From Saccharobesus litoralis (GTDB taxonomy: Bacteria > Pseudomonadota > Gammaproteobacteria > Enterobacterales > Alteromonadaceae), in contig NZ_CP026604.1 in NCBI RefSeq assembly GCF_003063625.1, positions 558,001-622,000 on the forward strand: a DNA stretch of 64,000 nt, given 5' to 3'. Position 1 is the first letter of the stretch. Every line of letters starts with the position of its first letter. The translations under genes and the position numbers were made by a program. Under the pieces are notes generated by a model. The model searched no databases. It saw nothing but the letters and a program-made list of their open reading frames with translations, and had not been told where the DNA came from. Positions 21,599-29,290 of this stretch are shown here, in pieces.

Positions 21599-21645
21599 AG
21601 AATTTTGCTCCTGACAAATTCTAAGTACCTGCATCCATACATGCA
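21599..21645 (+). repeat. double-hairpin small element, copy 4
   Basis: Hairpin 1 stem AGAATTT/AAATTCT encloses TGCTCCTGAC. Hairpin 2 stem TGCAT/ATGCA (21630-21645) encloses CCATAC, slightly degenerate. It lies between the REPIN and the LysR gene. Confidence 0.6.
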
Positions 21646-21760
21646 CTAAAAGCAGGAGGAAGGAGCCTAGGCTTACAACTTAAAATGCTGATTAGTTACA
21701 TGTAACAACTGTTTGGCATCGAGATATTTATACTTGTAGTGCCTGCAACACCACTAACAC

Positions 21761-22663
21761 TTAATTAGCAATCCGCGCGACAAGTAAATCGATAAAACAA
21801 CGTATTTTAGGCGATAAATGTTTACGGCTCGGGTAAACCACATAAACATCTATGTTGGGTTTAGGTAACTCATCAAACAATGTCACCAATAGCCCTGAAT
21901 TCAATTCTTCTTGCATATTGAACGCTGGCATGCGACATATACCATGACCATCAATAACCATGGCTAACTCCATAGCAGCGCTATTGGAAAGCATGGCGGG
22001 TTTAACATCAACGGATATTTTGTCGCCATTAGTATCGTAATAAAACCAGCGTGTGGTATTTTTTAGATTGCTGTAGCAAATGGTTTGATGATCCGCTAAT
22101 TCCTGCGGCGATTGAGGTTTACCAAATTTGTCAATATACGCCTGCGAGGTCACTGTCAATGCTTGGCTCGACATGATTTTTCGACAAATTAGACTCGACT
22201 CGTCAAGTTGATTTGTCGCGCGTATTGCTAAATCATAACCGTCCTGTACTACATCAACCTTTCTATCATTGACATCAAGTTCCAACGTCACATCTGGATA
22301 TTGCTGGCGGTACTCAGACAATATAGGTTGTAATACATTAATGCCTAAGCTGGTTGGGCAGCTAATTTTTAAATTTCCTTTCGGCTTTACATTATGTGAA
22401 TTCAACCTAGCAACAGCATGCTCGGCATCTTGCACTATTTGTACACATTGTTGATAAAAGTCTTTTCCTTCAGGCGTTAACCCCACAGAACGCGTAGTGC
22501 GGTTAAGCAAACGAACGCCCAGCCTTTCTTCTAGCTTATTGATCTCTTTACTGATGTAGGACGTAGAGTGTCCAAGCGTATCGGCAGCGGCAGAAAAGCC
22601 ACCGGATTCAATAACCTGACGGAAAATAACAAACCCATCAAACAACGCATTATTAATAGCCAT
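21761..22663 (-). CDS. LysR-family transcriptional regulator
   Basis: 300 residues from the ATG at 22663. The frame extends six codons further to a TTG, but the ATG gives the usual short lead before the helix-turn-helix. That HTH is FVIFRQVIESGGFSAAADTLGHSTSYISKEI in outline. A LysR substrate-binding domain follows from about residue 90 (LKISCPTSLGINVLQPIL). The HTH resembles the CrgA/YhjC-type LysR group. It is divergent from the flavin reductase gene with 115 bases between, the classic layout for a LysR protein controlling the neighbour and itself. The effector is unknown. Confidence 0.9.
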   Translation of the reverse strand: MAINNALFDGFVIFRQVIESGGFSAAADTLGHSTSYISKEINKLEERLGVRLLNRTTRSVGLTPEGKDFYQQCVQIVQDAEHAVARLNSHNVKPKGNLKISCPTSLGINVLQPILSEYRQQYPDVTLELDVNDRKVDVVQDGYDLAIRATNQLDESSLICRKIMSSQALTVTSQAYIDKFGKPQSPQELADHQTICYSNLKNTTRWFYYDTNGDKISVDVKPAMLSNSAAMELAMVIDGHGICRMPAFNMQEELNSGLLVTLFDELPKPNIDVYVVYPSRKHLSPKIRCFIDLLVARIAN

Positions 22664-22778
22664 ATGGAAATAGTGTATCAATTATAAACCTATTAATAGT
22701 TTAATGGTAATAAACTAAACTAGCCATATCAACTTAGAAACAAACCAGTTTAAAACGTGTTAGCTAACGGAGAATGTT

Positions 22779-23315
22779 ATGAAATTACTTACCTTTGCCG
22801 CATCAAACAGCGCCACATCCATTAACAAACAACTAGCCGTTTACGCAGCCAACTTACTATCTAAGCAAACAGCAAATATTGAAATTGAAGTTTTAGATAT
22901 TAATGACTACGAAATGCCGATTTATAGCCCTGAGCGTGAACAGCAATTAGGTCAGCACAAACTAGCGCAAAACTTTCGAGCTAAAATAGCGCACGCAGAC
23001 GCAATTATTATCGCGTTTGCTGAGCACAATGGTTCCTACACAGCTGCCTACAAAAATCTATTTGATTGGACATCGCGCATTGATATGAAGGTCTATCAAA
23101 ATAAACCTATGGTTTTATTAGCGACATCACCTGGCCCAGGAGGCGCCAAAAATGTATTAAATACCGCCGTAAACTCAATGCCTTATTTTGCTGGCGACGT
23201 AAAAGGCTCTTTATCTATTCCTAGTTTTTTTGACAACTTCGACGTTGAGCAACAAAAGCTACGTAATGAAGACCTAGCAAGCGAATTAGCAAAAATTGTT
23301 TCAACATTATTGTAA
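22779..23315 (+). CDS. NAD(P)H-dependent FMN reductase-family flavoprotein
   Basis: 178 residues with a flavodoxin-like fold of the NADPH:FMN/chromate reductase type. The N-terminal phosphate-binding loop is ASNSATSINKQLA. A loop AEHNGSYTAAYKNLFDW replaces the usual PEYNGS motif with AEHNGS. A LATSPGPGGAKN segment follows. Members reduce flavin, quinones or chromate with NAD(P)H. The ribosome-binding site GGAGAA is 7 bases before the ATG. Control by the divergent LysR gene is likely. The precise substrate cannot be read. Confidence 0.85.
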   Translation: MKLLTFAASNSATSINKQLAVYAANLLSKQTANIEIEVLDINDYEMPIYSPEREQQLGQHKLAQNFRAKIAHADAIIIAFAEHNGSYTAAYKNLFDWTSRIDMKVYQNKPMVLLATSPGPGGAKNVLNTAVNSMPYFAGDVKGSLSIPSFFDNFDVEQQKLRNEDLASELAKIVSTLL

Positions 23316-23433
23316 TTCAACGCGATTAAAGTGTGACTTAGCGCACAAAATTAATCGTTTTGGCGAAATGTAACTAATGCGTATCGGGTCTGTTAATCAG
23401 TTGCAACTTATTCCAACTGACCATGGACCTGAC

Positions 23434-24612
23434 ATGAACTTAACAAAAATAAAATTAACTCAATTCTTAGGCATAATCCTATTGGCATTAACCTTAGCCG
23501 CCTGTGGCGGAGGCGGTGGTGGTGATTCAACACCAACCAATAATGATGGCGGCACAGGAACCGGTGACGGTGGTAATGGCAATGACGGCGGCTCTGGTGG
23601 CGATCAAACAACCCATACAGCAGCCAAAGGTAAACTGGTATACGAAAACAAACACCCCAAAGGCAACACATTCGCTTGTATGCACTGTCATGCCATCACA
23701 GAAAACGACATGATGCTAGCGCCCGATGGATTTAAACGCCCAGGTAATCCACTGTTTAATGCAATCAATCGAACCAGTTATAAAAATGGAGCATTAACCG
23801 AAATAATGGACGCAGCCAATTCTTGTTTAGAAGATTGGATGACCTTAAGTTCAGCAGATTTATGGACAGAGTCCAGCGACGACTGGTTAAACTTTAAAAA
23901 ATATCTGGAAGAACAATCGAATAACTCTACTGAAGCAAATGTAACCTATTCGATTGTTAGTGCTCCGGGTGATATGTCTGGGGGAAATGCGACAACTGGA
24001 CAAACTGAATTCAAAGAAACATGTGCAGTTTGCCATGGGGAAACTGGCTTAGGAACTGACGTATATAGAGCCCCTATAACCGGTAGAAACCTCAGTAAAA
24101 CCTATATTGCCAGCAAAATACGTCGCTCTGGGCCTGATAGTAGTAATGTTTATTCAGGTTTAGATGGCGGTCAAATGCCGTTTTATTCAAAAGAAAGAAT
24201 GACAGATCAAACGGTGAAAAATATTGCGGCATATGTTGCTGGTGAAGCGATATCTTCTTTTTCTTGTGGAGATAATGATCACCCTAAAGTTGGCCAAACA
24301 ATGACATTTTCAATGAAAGCACATGATGTTTCTGGTAATGCTGAAATTATTGATAACTGTACTATTCGAGTCAGTAATTTTAATTATGATGGTGGCGGCC
24401 CACAGGTATTATTTTATGGCGGCGTAGACGGTGATTATAAAGACAGCACAGTCGGTTTTGCCATAGGTAGTCAACTAAACAGGTCATCAGCTTATGTTAA
24501 CGAAACATTAACCCTTTCACTAAATTCGCCAAGTACTTTAGATATGATGAATGGCTTAAGTGTTTGGTGTGCAGCTGTAAACACCAGCTTTGGCGATGGT
24601 ATTTTTAATTAA
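23434..24612 (+). CDS. c-type cytochrome lipoprotein with DM13 domain
   Basis: I start at the ATG at 23434, giving signal MNLTKIKLTQ, a hydrophobic core and lipobox LAAC. The frame runs upstream to 23377 but would add 19 unneeded residues. After a low-complexity Gly/Asp/Thr linker there are two CxxCH haem sites: CMHCH, and CAVCH in a normal cytochrome c domain ending in a GGQMPFYS methionine-ligand region. From about residue 285 a DM13-type domain follows (NFNYDGGGPQVLFYGG, then LSVWCAA and FGDGIF), a fold proposed to carry out electron transfer. Likely an envelope redox protein. No partner gene is adjacent. Confidence 0.85.
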   Translation: MNLTKIKLTQFLGIILLALTLAACGGGGGGDSTPTNNDGGTGTGDGGNGNDGGSGGDQTTHTAAKGKLVYENKHPKGNTFACMHCHAITENDMMLAPDGFKRPGNPLFNAINRTSYKNGALTEIMDAANSCLEDWMTLSSADLWTESSDDWLNFKKYLEEQSNNSTEANVTYSIVSAPGDMSGGNATTGQTEFKETCAVCHGETGLGTDVYRAPITGRNLSKTYIASKIRRSGPDSSNVYSGLDGGQMPFYSKERMTDQTVKNIAAYVAGEAISSFSCGDNDHPKVGQTMTFSMKAHDVSGNAEIIDNCTIRVSNFNYDGGGPQVLFYGGVDGDYKDSTVGFAIGSQLNRSSAYVNETLTLSLNSPSTLDMMNGLSVWCAAVNTSFGDGIFN

Positions 24613-24634
24613 TCACTTTTCATCAAATGCACAT

Positions 24635-24664
24635 AAAAACGGCGCTTACGAAGCGCCGTTTTTA
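24635..24664 (+). terminator. rho-independent terminator after the cytochrome gene
   Basis: AAAACGGCGCTT-ACG-AAGCGCCGTTTT hairpin with T-run, 22 bases past the stop. It could act in both directions. Confidence 0.85.
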
Positions 24665-24898
24665 GAGTAAAAGTAAAAATCAACTTTAAATTTGTATTAG
24701 CCGCGTATAATTTAAGATTTAAAAATCTTCTCAGAGTTTTTAGCTTCACCGCACCAATCAACAGAATATATCCCTTTCTCTACTGCAAGATGAGAACTCG
24801 AATAAGGCCAATCTTTTACTTTTGCAACTAAGCCGTGTTTCATTGGGTTGTAGTGAACGTAATTAACGTGACACCAATAGTCAAGCTCATCACGTATA

Positions 24899-25070
24899 TA
24901 GTCTTCTCGCTCAGGTTTTATGGTTCATTGTCTGCGCTTGCTCGCCCCAATCACATAATAGAGCATATGCTCATGGGGTCTCGAAGCTTGCCTGCATGGA
25001 TGCAGGTAAGGGGCGTGAGCAGGACGCGGTAGCTTTGACGGCTTCCCCTAAAGCCAGATCGCTTTGACTA
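24899..25070. repeat. MITE-like element, copy C, inserted in the RAYT gene
   Basis: Inserted at a TA that is duplicated on both sides (24897-24898 and 25071-25072). Removing the element and one TA restores the RAYT reading frame HTIRDE. This is direct evidence of transposition with a TA target duplication, as for Tc1/mariner-IS630-type elements. It contains nested double hairpin copy 5. Confidence 0.9.
24991..25027 (-). repeat. double-hairpin small element, copy 5
   Basis: Hairpin 2 CCTGCATGGATGCAGG (24991-25006). Hairpin 1 stem GCGT/ACGC (25013-25027) encloses the complement of CCTGCTC. Inserted in MITE copy C at a position where copy B has none. Confidence 0.6.
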
Positions 25071-25453
25071 TAGTATGCTCCCAAAAACGGCGTTGCCAAA
25101 TTCCTCGTTCATTGTTTTTACTACGGCATGCGGAAATAAATTCCGTTTGAGGTAAGGCTTTAGAAAAACGCTTTTTGATTTCACGCCAGCGGTTTGAATA
25201 ATTGCTATCACCTTTTGGCAAGGTTAATACGGCATGGATATGGTCAGGTAATACCACCCAAGCATCAATATGAAATGGAAATCGCTGTTTCACCCACCTT
25301 ACCGATTCACGTAATTCATTAATGTGATCAACCAACAGTGTTTTATCACGCTCCAAAAAATTCACAGTAAAAAATAAGTTCCGCCAGCAACATAATTACG
25401 ACGATATCTCATTCGCAAAACTCCATTTATTAAAATCCATATTGTTAGATACC

Positions 25454-25489
25454 GTAGGTCGGTTAAGTGACGAAGTCACGCCACCCGAC
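25454..25489 (+). repeat. REP palindrome next to the RAYT gene
   Basis: GTAG tetranucleotide followed by nested stems GTCGG/CCGAC and GTGAC/GTCAC. GTAG-headed palindromes flanking a RAYT gene are the expected substrate of that transposase. Confidence 0.7.
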
Positions 25490-25536
25490 ATTAACTCACA
25501 CCTCAATTAACCAGAATTGGTCGTTAGCCTACATAC

Positions 25537-25565
25537 AAAAACAGCGCCATCAGGCGCTGTTTTTT
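25537..25565 (-). terminator. terminator at the left edge of the defence island
   Basis: AAAACAGCGCC-ATCA-GGCGCTGTTTT hairpin with T-runs on both strands. It lies just outside the left ybaB-end repeat, so it may be the original ybaB terminator displaced by the island. Confidence 0.75.
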
Positions 25566-25579
25566 CATTACTTTATAAA

Positions 25580-25601
25580 ATTAAAACGGCATTTTAAAGC
25601 C
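25580..25601. repeat. left attachment-site repeat (copy of the ybaB 3' end)
   Basis: 22 bases matching 37905-37926 with one mismatch. Read on the minus strand, it encodes GFKMPF and a stop, exactly as the true ybaB end does. It is the expected remnant when an integrase inserts an element into the 3' end of a gene. Confidence 0.75.
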
Positions 25602-25855
25602 AAGTGAAACGAGTATTATGATATGTTATGAAATCTTCTTAGGCCTTATTTTTACTGGCTTCTTGATTTTACCCATAACTGATAAACACTCATAATAACT
25701 CTCGATTTGTCCAATATTTGTCTAACCCTTTTGTGGTTAGATAACACCTGCTACATCCTTTAAAAGAAAGGGCTGTAACTCATTCATGTTAGACTAAATT
25801 ATAAGCTTTATGTTGAAGCAAAGTACAAAGAAAGTCTAGTCAGGAGTGTCACCTT

Positions 25856-26776
25856 TTACATTTTGAACTCTGTTGGGACGTTCTGGCCTGATAATTCATC
25901 TTGTACATTTTTAAACAGCTTCACCAACGTATTTTTCAAGTAAATTTGGAATTTCTCTAGCGCCAACGTTCTATCAAACACATCTGTTGGCAAGAAGCGC
26001 TTCATTTCCTCAATAAACGCTTCGCTTGTCACAAGCTCTGGTAGCTTCTCTAGCAAGTTCGCTAATAATTCTTCGTACTGCTCAAGCTTATAGTCTGCCA
26101 CCTTATTATTCACCAACTCCATATTCAATTTAGCACCTTGCTGCTGAAGCCATGCTAAGTCCCAAATATCTCTATGACGGACATACTTTGTCGTGGCTGG
26201 TAAAGAAATGATTTTGTCGGCCATAACTTCATCTAACGTTTCGGTTAGAATCAGCGTATCGCTATAACCATCAGGTAAAAAATCATAGTTAGCTTTTAGA
26301 GATAGAGGCTCTTTTGTATAAGCGGGAATATTTGCAACCTCTACTTTGATCTTTTGTTTTGGCAGATCCTTTCTTTCAGGAGACGTGACAACGGCAATTT
26401 GCCATTTATCTATGCTCAGTTCTGCATATTTTGGATCTTCTTTCAGCTCCTTTGGCTCTTTTACGTTGACTTCCAGCCCATACCTTTCGCCAATGTATTT
26501 CTCAATGCAAGACTTCATATCCGCCAACATTGCTGAGCTAAAGTCGATTCCTCCAGCAAAGTCTAGGTCTTCACTGAAACGATTACCACCATAGCATAAT
26601 CGTAGTGACGTACCACCTCGAAAAGTTAGCTTGTCTAAGAGGCCTCCTTTTTCTAAGGCAAATAGAATGTCGTAATGCAAGAGTTCTTTTTCGATTACCG
26701 CTCGCATATGAGTCACACTTTCATCTTGCATGGCCTTATTAACCAGTTCTGCAAAATTATCCTGATCAATTTTCAT
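25856..26776 (-). CDS. AbiEii-type nucleotidyltransferase toxin
   Basis: 306 residues. The nucleotidyltransferase core is clear: GGTSLRLCYGGNRFSEDLDF, with the GG(T)S and DxD-type motifs that bind the nucleotide and metal. A C-terminal helical region follows. AbiEii proteins are toxins of type IV toxin-antitoxin and abortive-infection systems and transfer nucleotides to tRNA acceptor ends in characterised cases. The start overlaps the end of the antitoxin gene by 11 bases, as is usual. It is the outermost cargo gene on the left of the island, with 250 bases of non-coding DNA to the left repeat. Confidence 0.9.
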   Translation of the reverse strand: MKIDQDNFAELVNKAMQDESVTHMRAVIEKELLHYDILFALEKGGLLDKLTFRGGTSLRLCYGGNRFSEDLDFAGGIDFSSAMLADMKSCIEKYIGERYGLEVNVKEPKELKEDPKYAELSIDKWQIAVVTSPERKDLPKQKIKVEVANIPAYTKEPLSLKANYDFLPDGYSDTLILTETLDEVMADKIISLPATTKYVRHRDIWDLAWLQQQGAKLNMELVNNKVADYKLEQYEELLANLLEKLPELVTSEAFIEEMKRFLPTDVFDRTLALEKFQIYLKNTLVKLFKNVQDELSGQNVPTEFKM

Positions 26777-27305
26777 ATAATGCTCCCTCGCTAACTAAAT
26801 GCGTGTTTCGCCCAACTCGTTTCAAATCTCTATATGCAGCTTGTTTACTTGCTAACCTTAGTGGGCGCCCAACTTGGCTTGTATTTGCAAGAATATCCAT
26901 TGGTGCTCGTTTCGTATGGGTAAACTCAATGGTACCAAATGGTGTTTTGTATTCGGCTGATCGCCCCGTCGTCATGACTGTTAATCGATCAATAGGAATT
27001 TGAGAAATAGCACCAAAATCAGATAATGCAGATTCCAAGCTAACGTAATTATATTCTCCACGACGAATCGTTTTAGCAATTTGTTCCAGAGTATCGCTCC
27101 CCTTCGACTGCGCTAAGCTATATAAATACACACCATTGATAATACGAGTGAGAAGTCCGTCATCGATTAGGCGCTTAATACCAGCACGTAATGTTCGCTC
27201 GTTATCTTGATAGAAAATTTTGGCCAAATCTGAGTTGGTATAAACATAGCGGCCGCGCTTGTCATAATCTAAAAGCTTTTTGATTGCTTCAGCTTTTTTC
27301 ATCAC
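26766..27305 (-). CDS. AbiEi-type antitoxin
   Basis: 179 residues. An N-terminal winged helix (residues about 5-65: AIKKLLDYDKRGRYVYTNSDLA, then LIDDGLLTRI in outline) fits the AbiEi antitoxin/transcriptional repressor type. The remainder (YVSLESALSDFGAIS) is the conserved antitoxin core. In known systems AbiEi neutralises AbiEii without direct complex formation and represses the operon through inverted repeats. Such repeats are present upstream (27338-27416). Confidence 0.85.
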   Translation of the reverse strand: MMKKAEAIKKLLDYDKRGRYVYTNSDLAKIFYQDNERTLRAGIKRLIDDGLLTRIINGVYLYSLAQSKGSDTLEQIAKTIRRGEYNYVSLESALSDFGAISQIPIDRLTVMTTGRSAEYKTPFGTIEFTHTKRAPMDILANTSQVGRPLRLASKQAAYRDLKRVGRNTHLVSEGALYEN

Positions 27306-27337
27306 ACCCTCTAGTTATCAAGAATTACACTTAAACA

Positions 27338-27416
27338 TGTCATAATTGTAGACTTAACACCCAAAACAAGCAAGTACACAAAAACAACACCTTTATGTGT
27401 CATAATTGTGTACTTG
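27338..27416 (-). promoter_or_regulatory. candidate AbiEi operator region
   Basis: A direct repeat TGTCATAATTGT occurs at 27338-27349 and 27398-27409. An inverted repeat CAAGTACACAA/TTGTGTACTTG lies at 27371-27381 and 27406-27416. All lie within 112 bases of the antitoxin start, where AbiEi-type repressors bind repeated operators. Confidence 0.55.
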
Positions 27417-27544
27417 ATAATAAAGATTACGAACTACTAGATAACATTGTCTTTTCGCCAAACGAGAGAGGAATAACCAATCAAAGAAGTGCGCTCTTCG
27501 GCTTAATTGACAATGCTTAAGGAGGTATAGAGCAATAAATCGAA

Positions 27545-27688
27545 TTAAACCGCGCGAGGTACTTTCTCTTTGTTCCAAGCAATAGCCTGTTGCCTGCAGT
27601 TTTCTGAGACATGTTTAAGTGTATCACCATACTTTTTCTGCAGGCGGATGATCCGCTTTGCCCTAGCTTGTTTGGCTTTATCAGTCAT
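27545..27688 (-). CDS. small basic protein, 47 residues, unknown
   Basis: ATG at 27688 with a good ribosome-binding site (AGGA, 6 bases upstream). The frame begins MTDKAKQARAKRIIRLQKK and ends WNKEKVPRAV. It is strongly basic and helical in its first half. No family is recognised. It lies between AbiE and the restriction operon on the same strand. The good ribosome site and helical pattern make it more likely than chance. Confidence 0.45.
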   Translation of the reverse strand: MTDKAKQARAKRIIRLQKKYGDTLKHVSENCRQQAIAWNKEKVPRAV

Positions 27689-27794
27689 ATTTCCTACTCA
27701 AAGTTCAATCAGTTTGTAATATCGTACCAGCTAAGTGAATGACGTCAAAAATAGCAGAGTAAGCTTCCCTCACAATCCAAGTTTATTCAGAGTC

Positions 27795-27941
27795 TTAAAA
27801 ACTGGTGATTATTCTATGAATCACCAGTCGAATAACAATCGAGTACACTTGTACTCCGTAACCGATCAACTCTCTAGCGGTAAACTTCTTATCTGGATTA
27901 TCTCGAAGCGTATCGATGATCATTTTGGGACGGCTTGCCAT
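27795..27941 (-). pseudogene. truncated winged-helix protein remnant
   Basis: A 48-codon frame from the ATG at 27941, with AAGGAT upstream. The first 24 residues (MASRPKMIIDTLRDNPDKKF, then TARE) look like the N-terminus of longer winged-helix proteins that accompany restriction loci. After that the similarity stops and the frame ends in a hydrophobic stretch. I read it as the surviving 5' end of a deleted gene. Confidence 0.45.
27797..27827 (-). terminator. hairpin at the end of the truncated winged-helix frame
   Basis: On the minus strand CTGGTGATT...AATCACCAG is followed by TTTTT, a perfect 9-bp stem with a T-run. Confidence 0.6.
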
Positions 27942-28094
27942 AAAGTAATCCTTTAAAATTATAATTTATTCTAATATCACATCTTGAAAAATAGGCGCAG
28001 TGCGCCTACTATAACCGCATCTCATCCACCATCCTCAGGTGTAAGTGTGGAAGGAGTTACGGTTCCGCCCTCGTTAGGGGGCGAGACTAGCTAC

Positions 28095-28607
28095 TTAAAT
28101 CTCAATCCCTTTGTTTCTTTCATAACGTTTATCATATTTTCTTCTTTGATGACTTCGTTCTATATAAAACGCAGTCCAAGGTAAGATAAAGTCGCGTCTA
28201 TCGTCCAGCACCACCAAATAACCTTCTTGTTCAAACCAAATATGAATACGCTTATTGCTTCCTCGTTTTTCCGCCCAAACTTTGATAGCGGGATCAGCGT
28301 CATGCTCAATTATCGGCTTAGGCCACCTAATCCGCTCGCAACGTCTCATATCTGGAGTGCGCTCATCTTCAACAGAACCTTCACTTATCATGTGCCAAAA
28401 CGTAGCTGACTTGCCGTCGTATTCAGGATGACGTTTTAATCCCAGTCGCTTTCCTCGAAATACAGGTTTATCATTCACAAAATCTTGTTCAAAGTATTGG
28501 TAAACAGTTTCAAAAAAGTCTTGCCAGTTTCCGCCAAAATCTTCGAGGGTTACTAGCTCAGGTAGCCAATCTGGTTGCTGATCATCTGACATTAATACGG
28601 CCGCCAT
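28095..28607 (-). CDS. unrecognised protein at the end of the restriction operon, 170 residues
   Basis: Soluble, acidic N-half and basic C-half. Notable segments are KSATFWHMISEG, then TPDMRRCERIRWPKPIIE and KRIHIWFEQEGYLVVLDDR. The Cys-Glu-Arg-Ile-Arg-Trp-Pro stretch and final beta-strands suggest a compact domain, but I cannot name the family. Its start overlaps the DUF3800 gene by 16 bases, so the two are translationally coupled and likely act together. Placed last in a type I restriction operon, it may be a defence accessory; this is inference only. The 27942-28094 interval behind it holds a TAGGCGCA/TGCGCCTA palindrome (27992-28008). Confidence 0.7.
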   Translation of the reverse strand: MAAVLMSDDQQPDWLPELVTLEDFGGNWQDFFETVYQYFEQDFVNDKPVFRGKRLGLKRHPEYDGKSATFWHMISEGSVEDERTPDMRRCERIRWPKPIIEHDADPAIKVWAEKRGSNKRIHIWFEQEGYLVVLDDRRDFILPWTAFYIERSHQRRKYDKRYERNKGIEI

Positions 28608-29290
28608 ACCAAAAGGTTAAATTTGTTTTCGCGTTGCAATGTATTGCAAGTAAGCTTATAGCCACTTCGTTCTTTAATACGATTAATAACCGCTTGTTTC
28701 GCTTCGCTGGTAGTTAAGCCTCTATGTAAATAGGCTAAAGCGCCAATCAATAAATCAGCAACTTGTAGATGTTCGCTTTCATCCGAGTGAATTTGTTGAA
28801 CTCGCTCTACTATTTTTCGAGAGTAATCGTAAGCGTTGTTACACAGCACATCGTGCAGTGTTTTAATTTTGTCTGCACCTAGTGTGTCTTTGATATCAAT
28901 GTAAACTCGGTAATGGGCATGAGGATCAAATATCACTTTCAGCATAGTGAAGTACATTTTGTAGTACCACTGATCGTGAATTTGCATGAATTTTTCGTGA
29001 TCAAGTGTATTTTTATCTGGCGCGACTAAGCCACGAAAGTGAAAATCATCATCATCGAAGAAGTAATCTACGACATCTAAGTAGAATGCTAATTTGCTTT
29101 TACTTACCTTTGTCCATTTGATCTCAAAGTCTGGTCTGAAACCATGTTTTTGTTTTATCTCTCTAATGCGTTTAGCAATCTCTAAACGTTTATCAACAGA
29201 ACACCAAACTGCACCAAGTACCATTGCCTTTTGACCATCATTCTCTAAATGACAAGATTCATCGCAATAAACGTTATAGGTTTCACTCAT
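28592..29290 (-). CDS. DUF3800 protein
   Basis: 232 residues. The N-terminal YCDESCHLE carries the Asp-Glu pair conserved in DUF3800. A later acidic strand is VYIDIKDTLG, and the C-terminal motif is HLQVADLLIGALAY. The family is predicted to have an RNase H-like fold and is often found next to restriction and other defence genes, but its biochemical role is not established. It shares an ATGA overlap with hsdS upstream and a 16-base overlap with the 170-residue gene downstream. Confidence 0.85.
   Translation of the reverse strand: MSETYNVYCDESCHLENDGQKAMVLGAVWCSVDKRLEIAKRIREIKQKHGFRPDFEIKWTKVSKSKLAFYLDVVDYFFDDDDFHFRGLVAPDKNTLDHEKFMQIHDQWYYKMYFTMLKVIFDPHAHYRVYIDIKDTLGADKIKTLHDVLCNNAYDYSRKIVERVQQIHSDESEHLQVADLLIGALAYLHRGLTTSEAKQAVINRIKERSGYKLTCNTLQRENKFNLLVWRPY

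Larger units (their letters stand above)
24712..25412 (-). pseudogene. REP-associated tyrosine transposase (RAYT), broken twice
   Basis: The frame begins at the ATG at 25412 with MRYRRNYVAGGTYF. It then hits a stop after a run of six T near 25370, where seven T would restore FTVNFLERD. It continues with WVVLPDHIHAVLTLP, the HUH-type metal motif of Y1 transposases, to RFWEHTI. There MITE copy C interrupts it. On the other side the protein resumes exactly with RDELDYWCHVNYVHYNPMKHG and ends at 24712. So one homopolymer frameshift and one insertion inactivate it. Intact RAYTs move or maintain REP sequences, and a REP lies just upstream (25454-25489). Confidence 0.9.

Noticed and set aside
21326-21646. 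106-codon open frame on the minus strand
   Set aside because: It runs through the IS end, the split REPIN and two double hairpins; no ribosome site and no protein-like composition.
25048-25365. Intact 105-residue gene
   Set aside because: It is the middle part of the broken RAYT; the true start and end are found in other frames on both sides.
26346-26594. Plus-strand open frames opposite the AbiEii gene
   Set aside because: They are antisense shadows of a well-supported gene; the same holds for the plus-strand frames opposite sucA, sdhA, dnaX and hsdR.
27393-27578. 61-codon open frame on the minus strand between AbiE and the small basic gene
   Set aside because: It overlaps the AbiE operator repeats and the better-supported gene at 27545-27688 in another frame.
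28098-28111. 14-base match (AATCTCAATCCCTT) to the inverse of 37894-37907, considered as an island boundary
   Set aside because: Matches of 14 bases are expected by chance in 64 kb of AT-rich DNA and the site lies inside the restriction operon's last gene.
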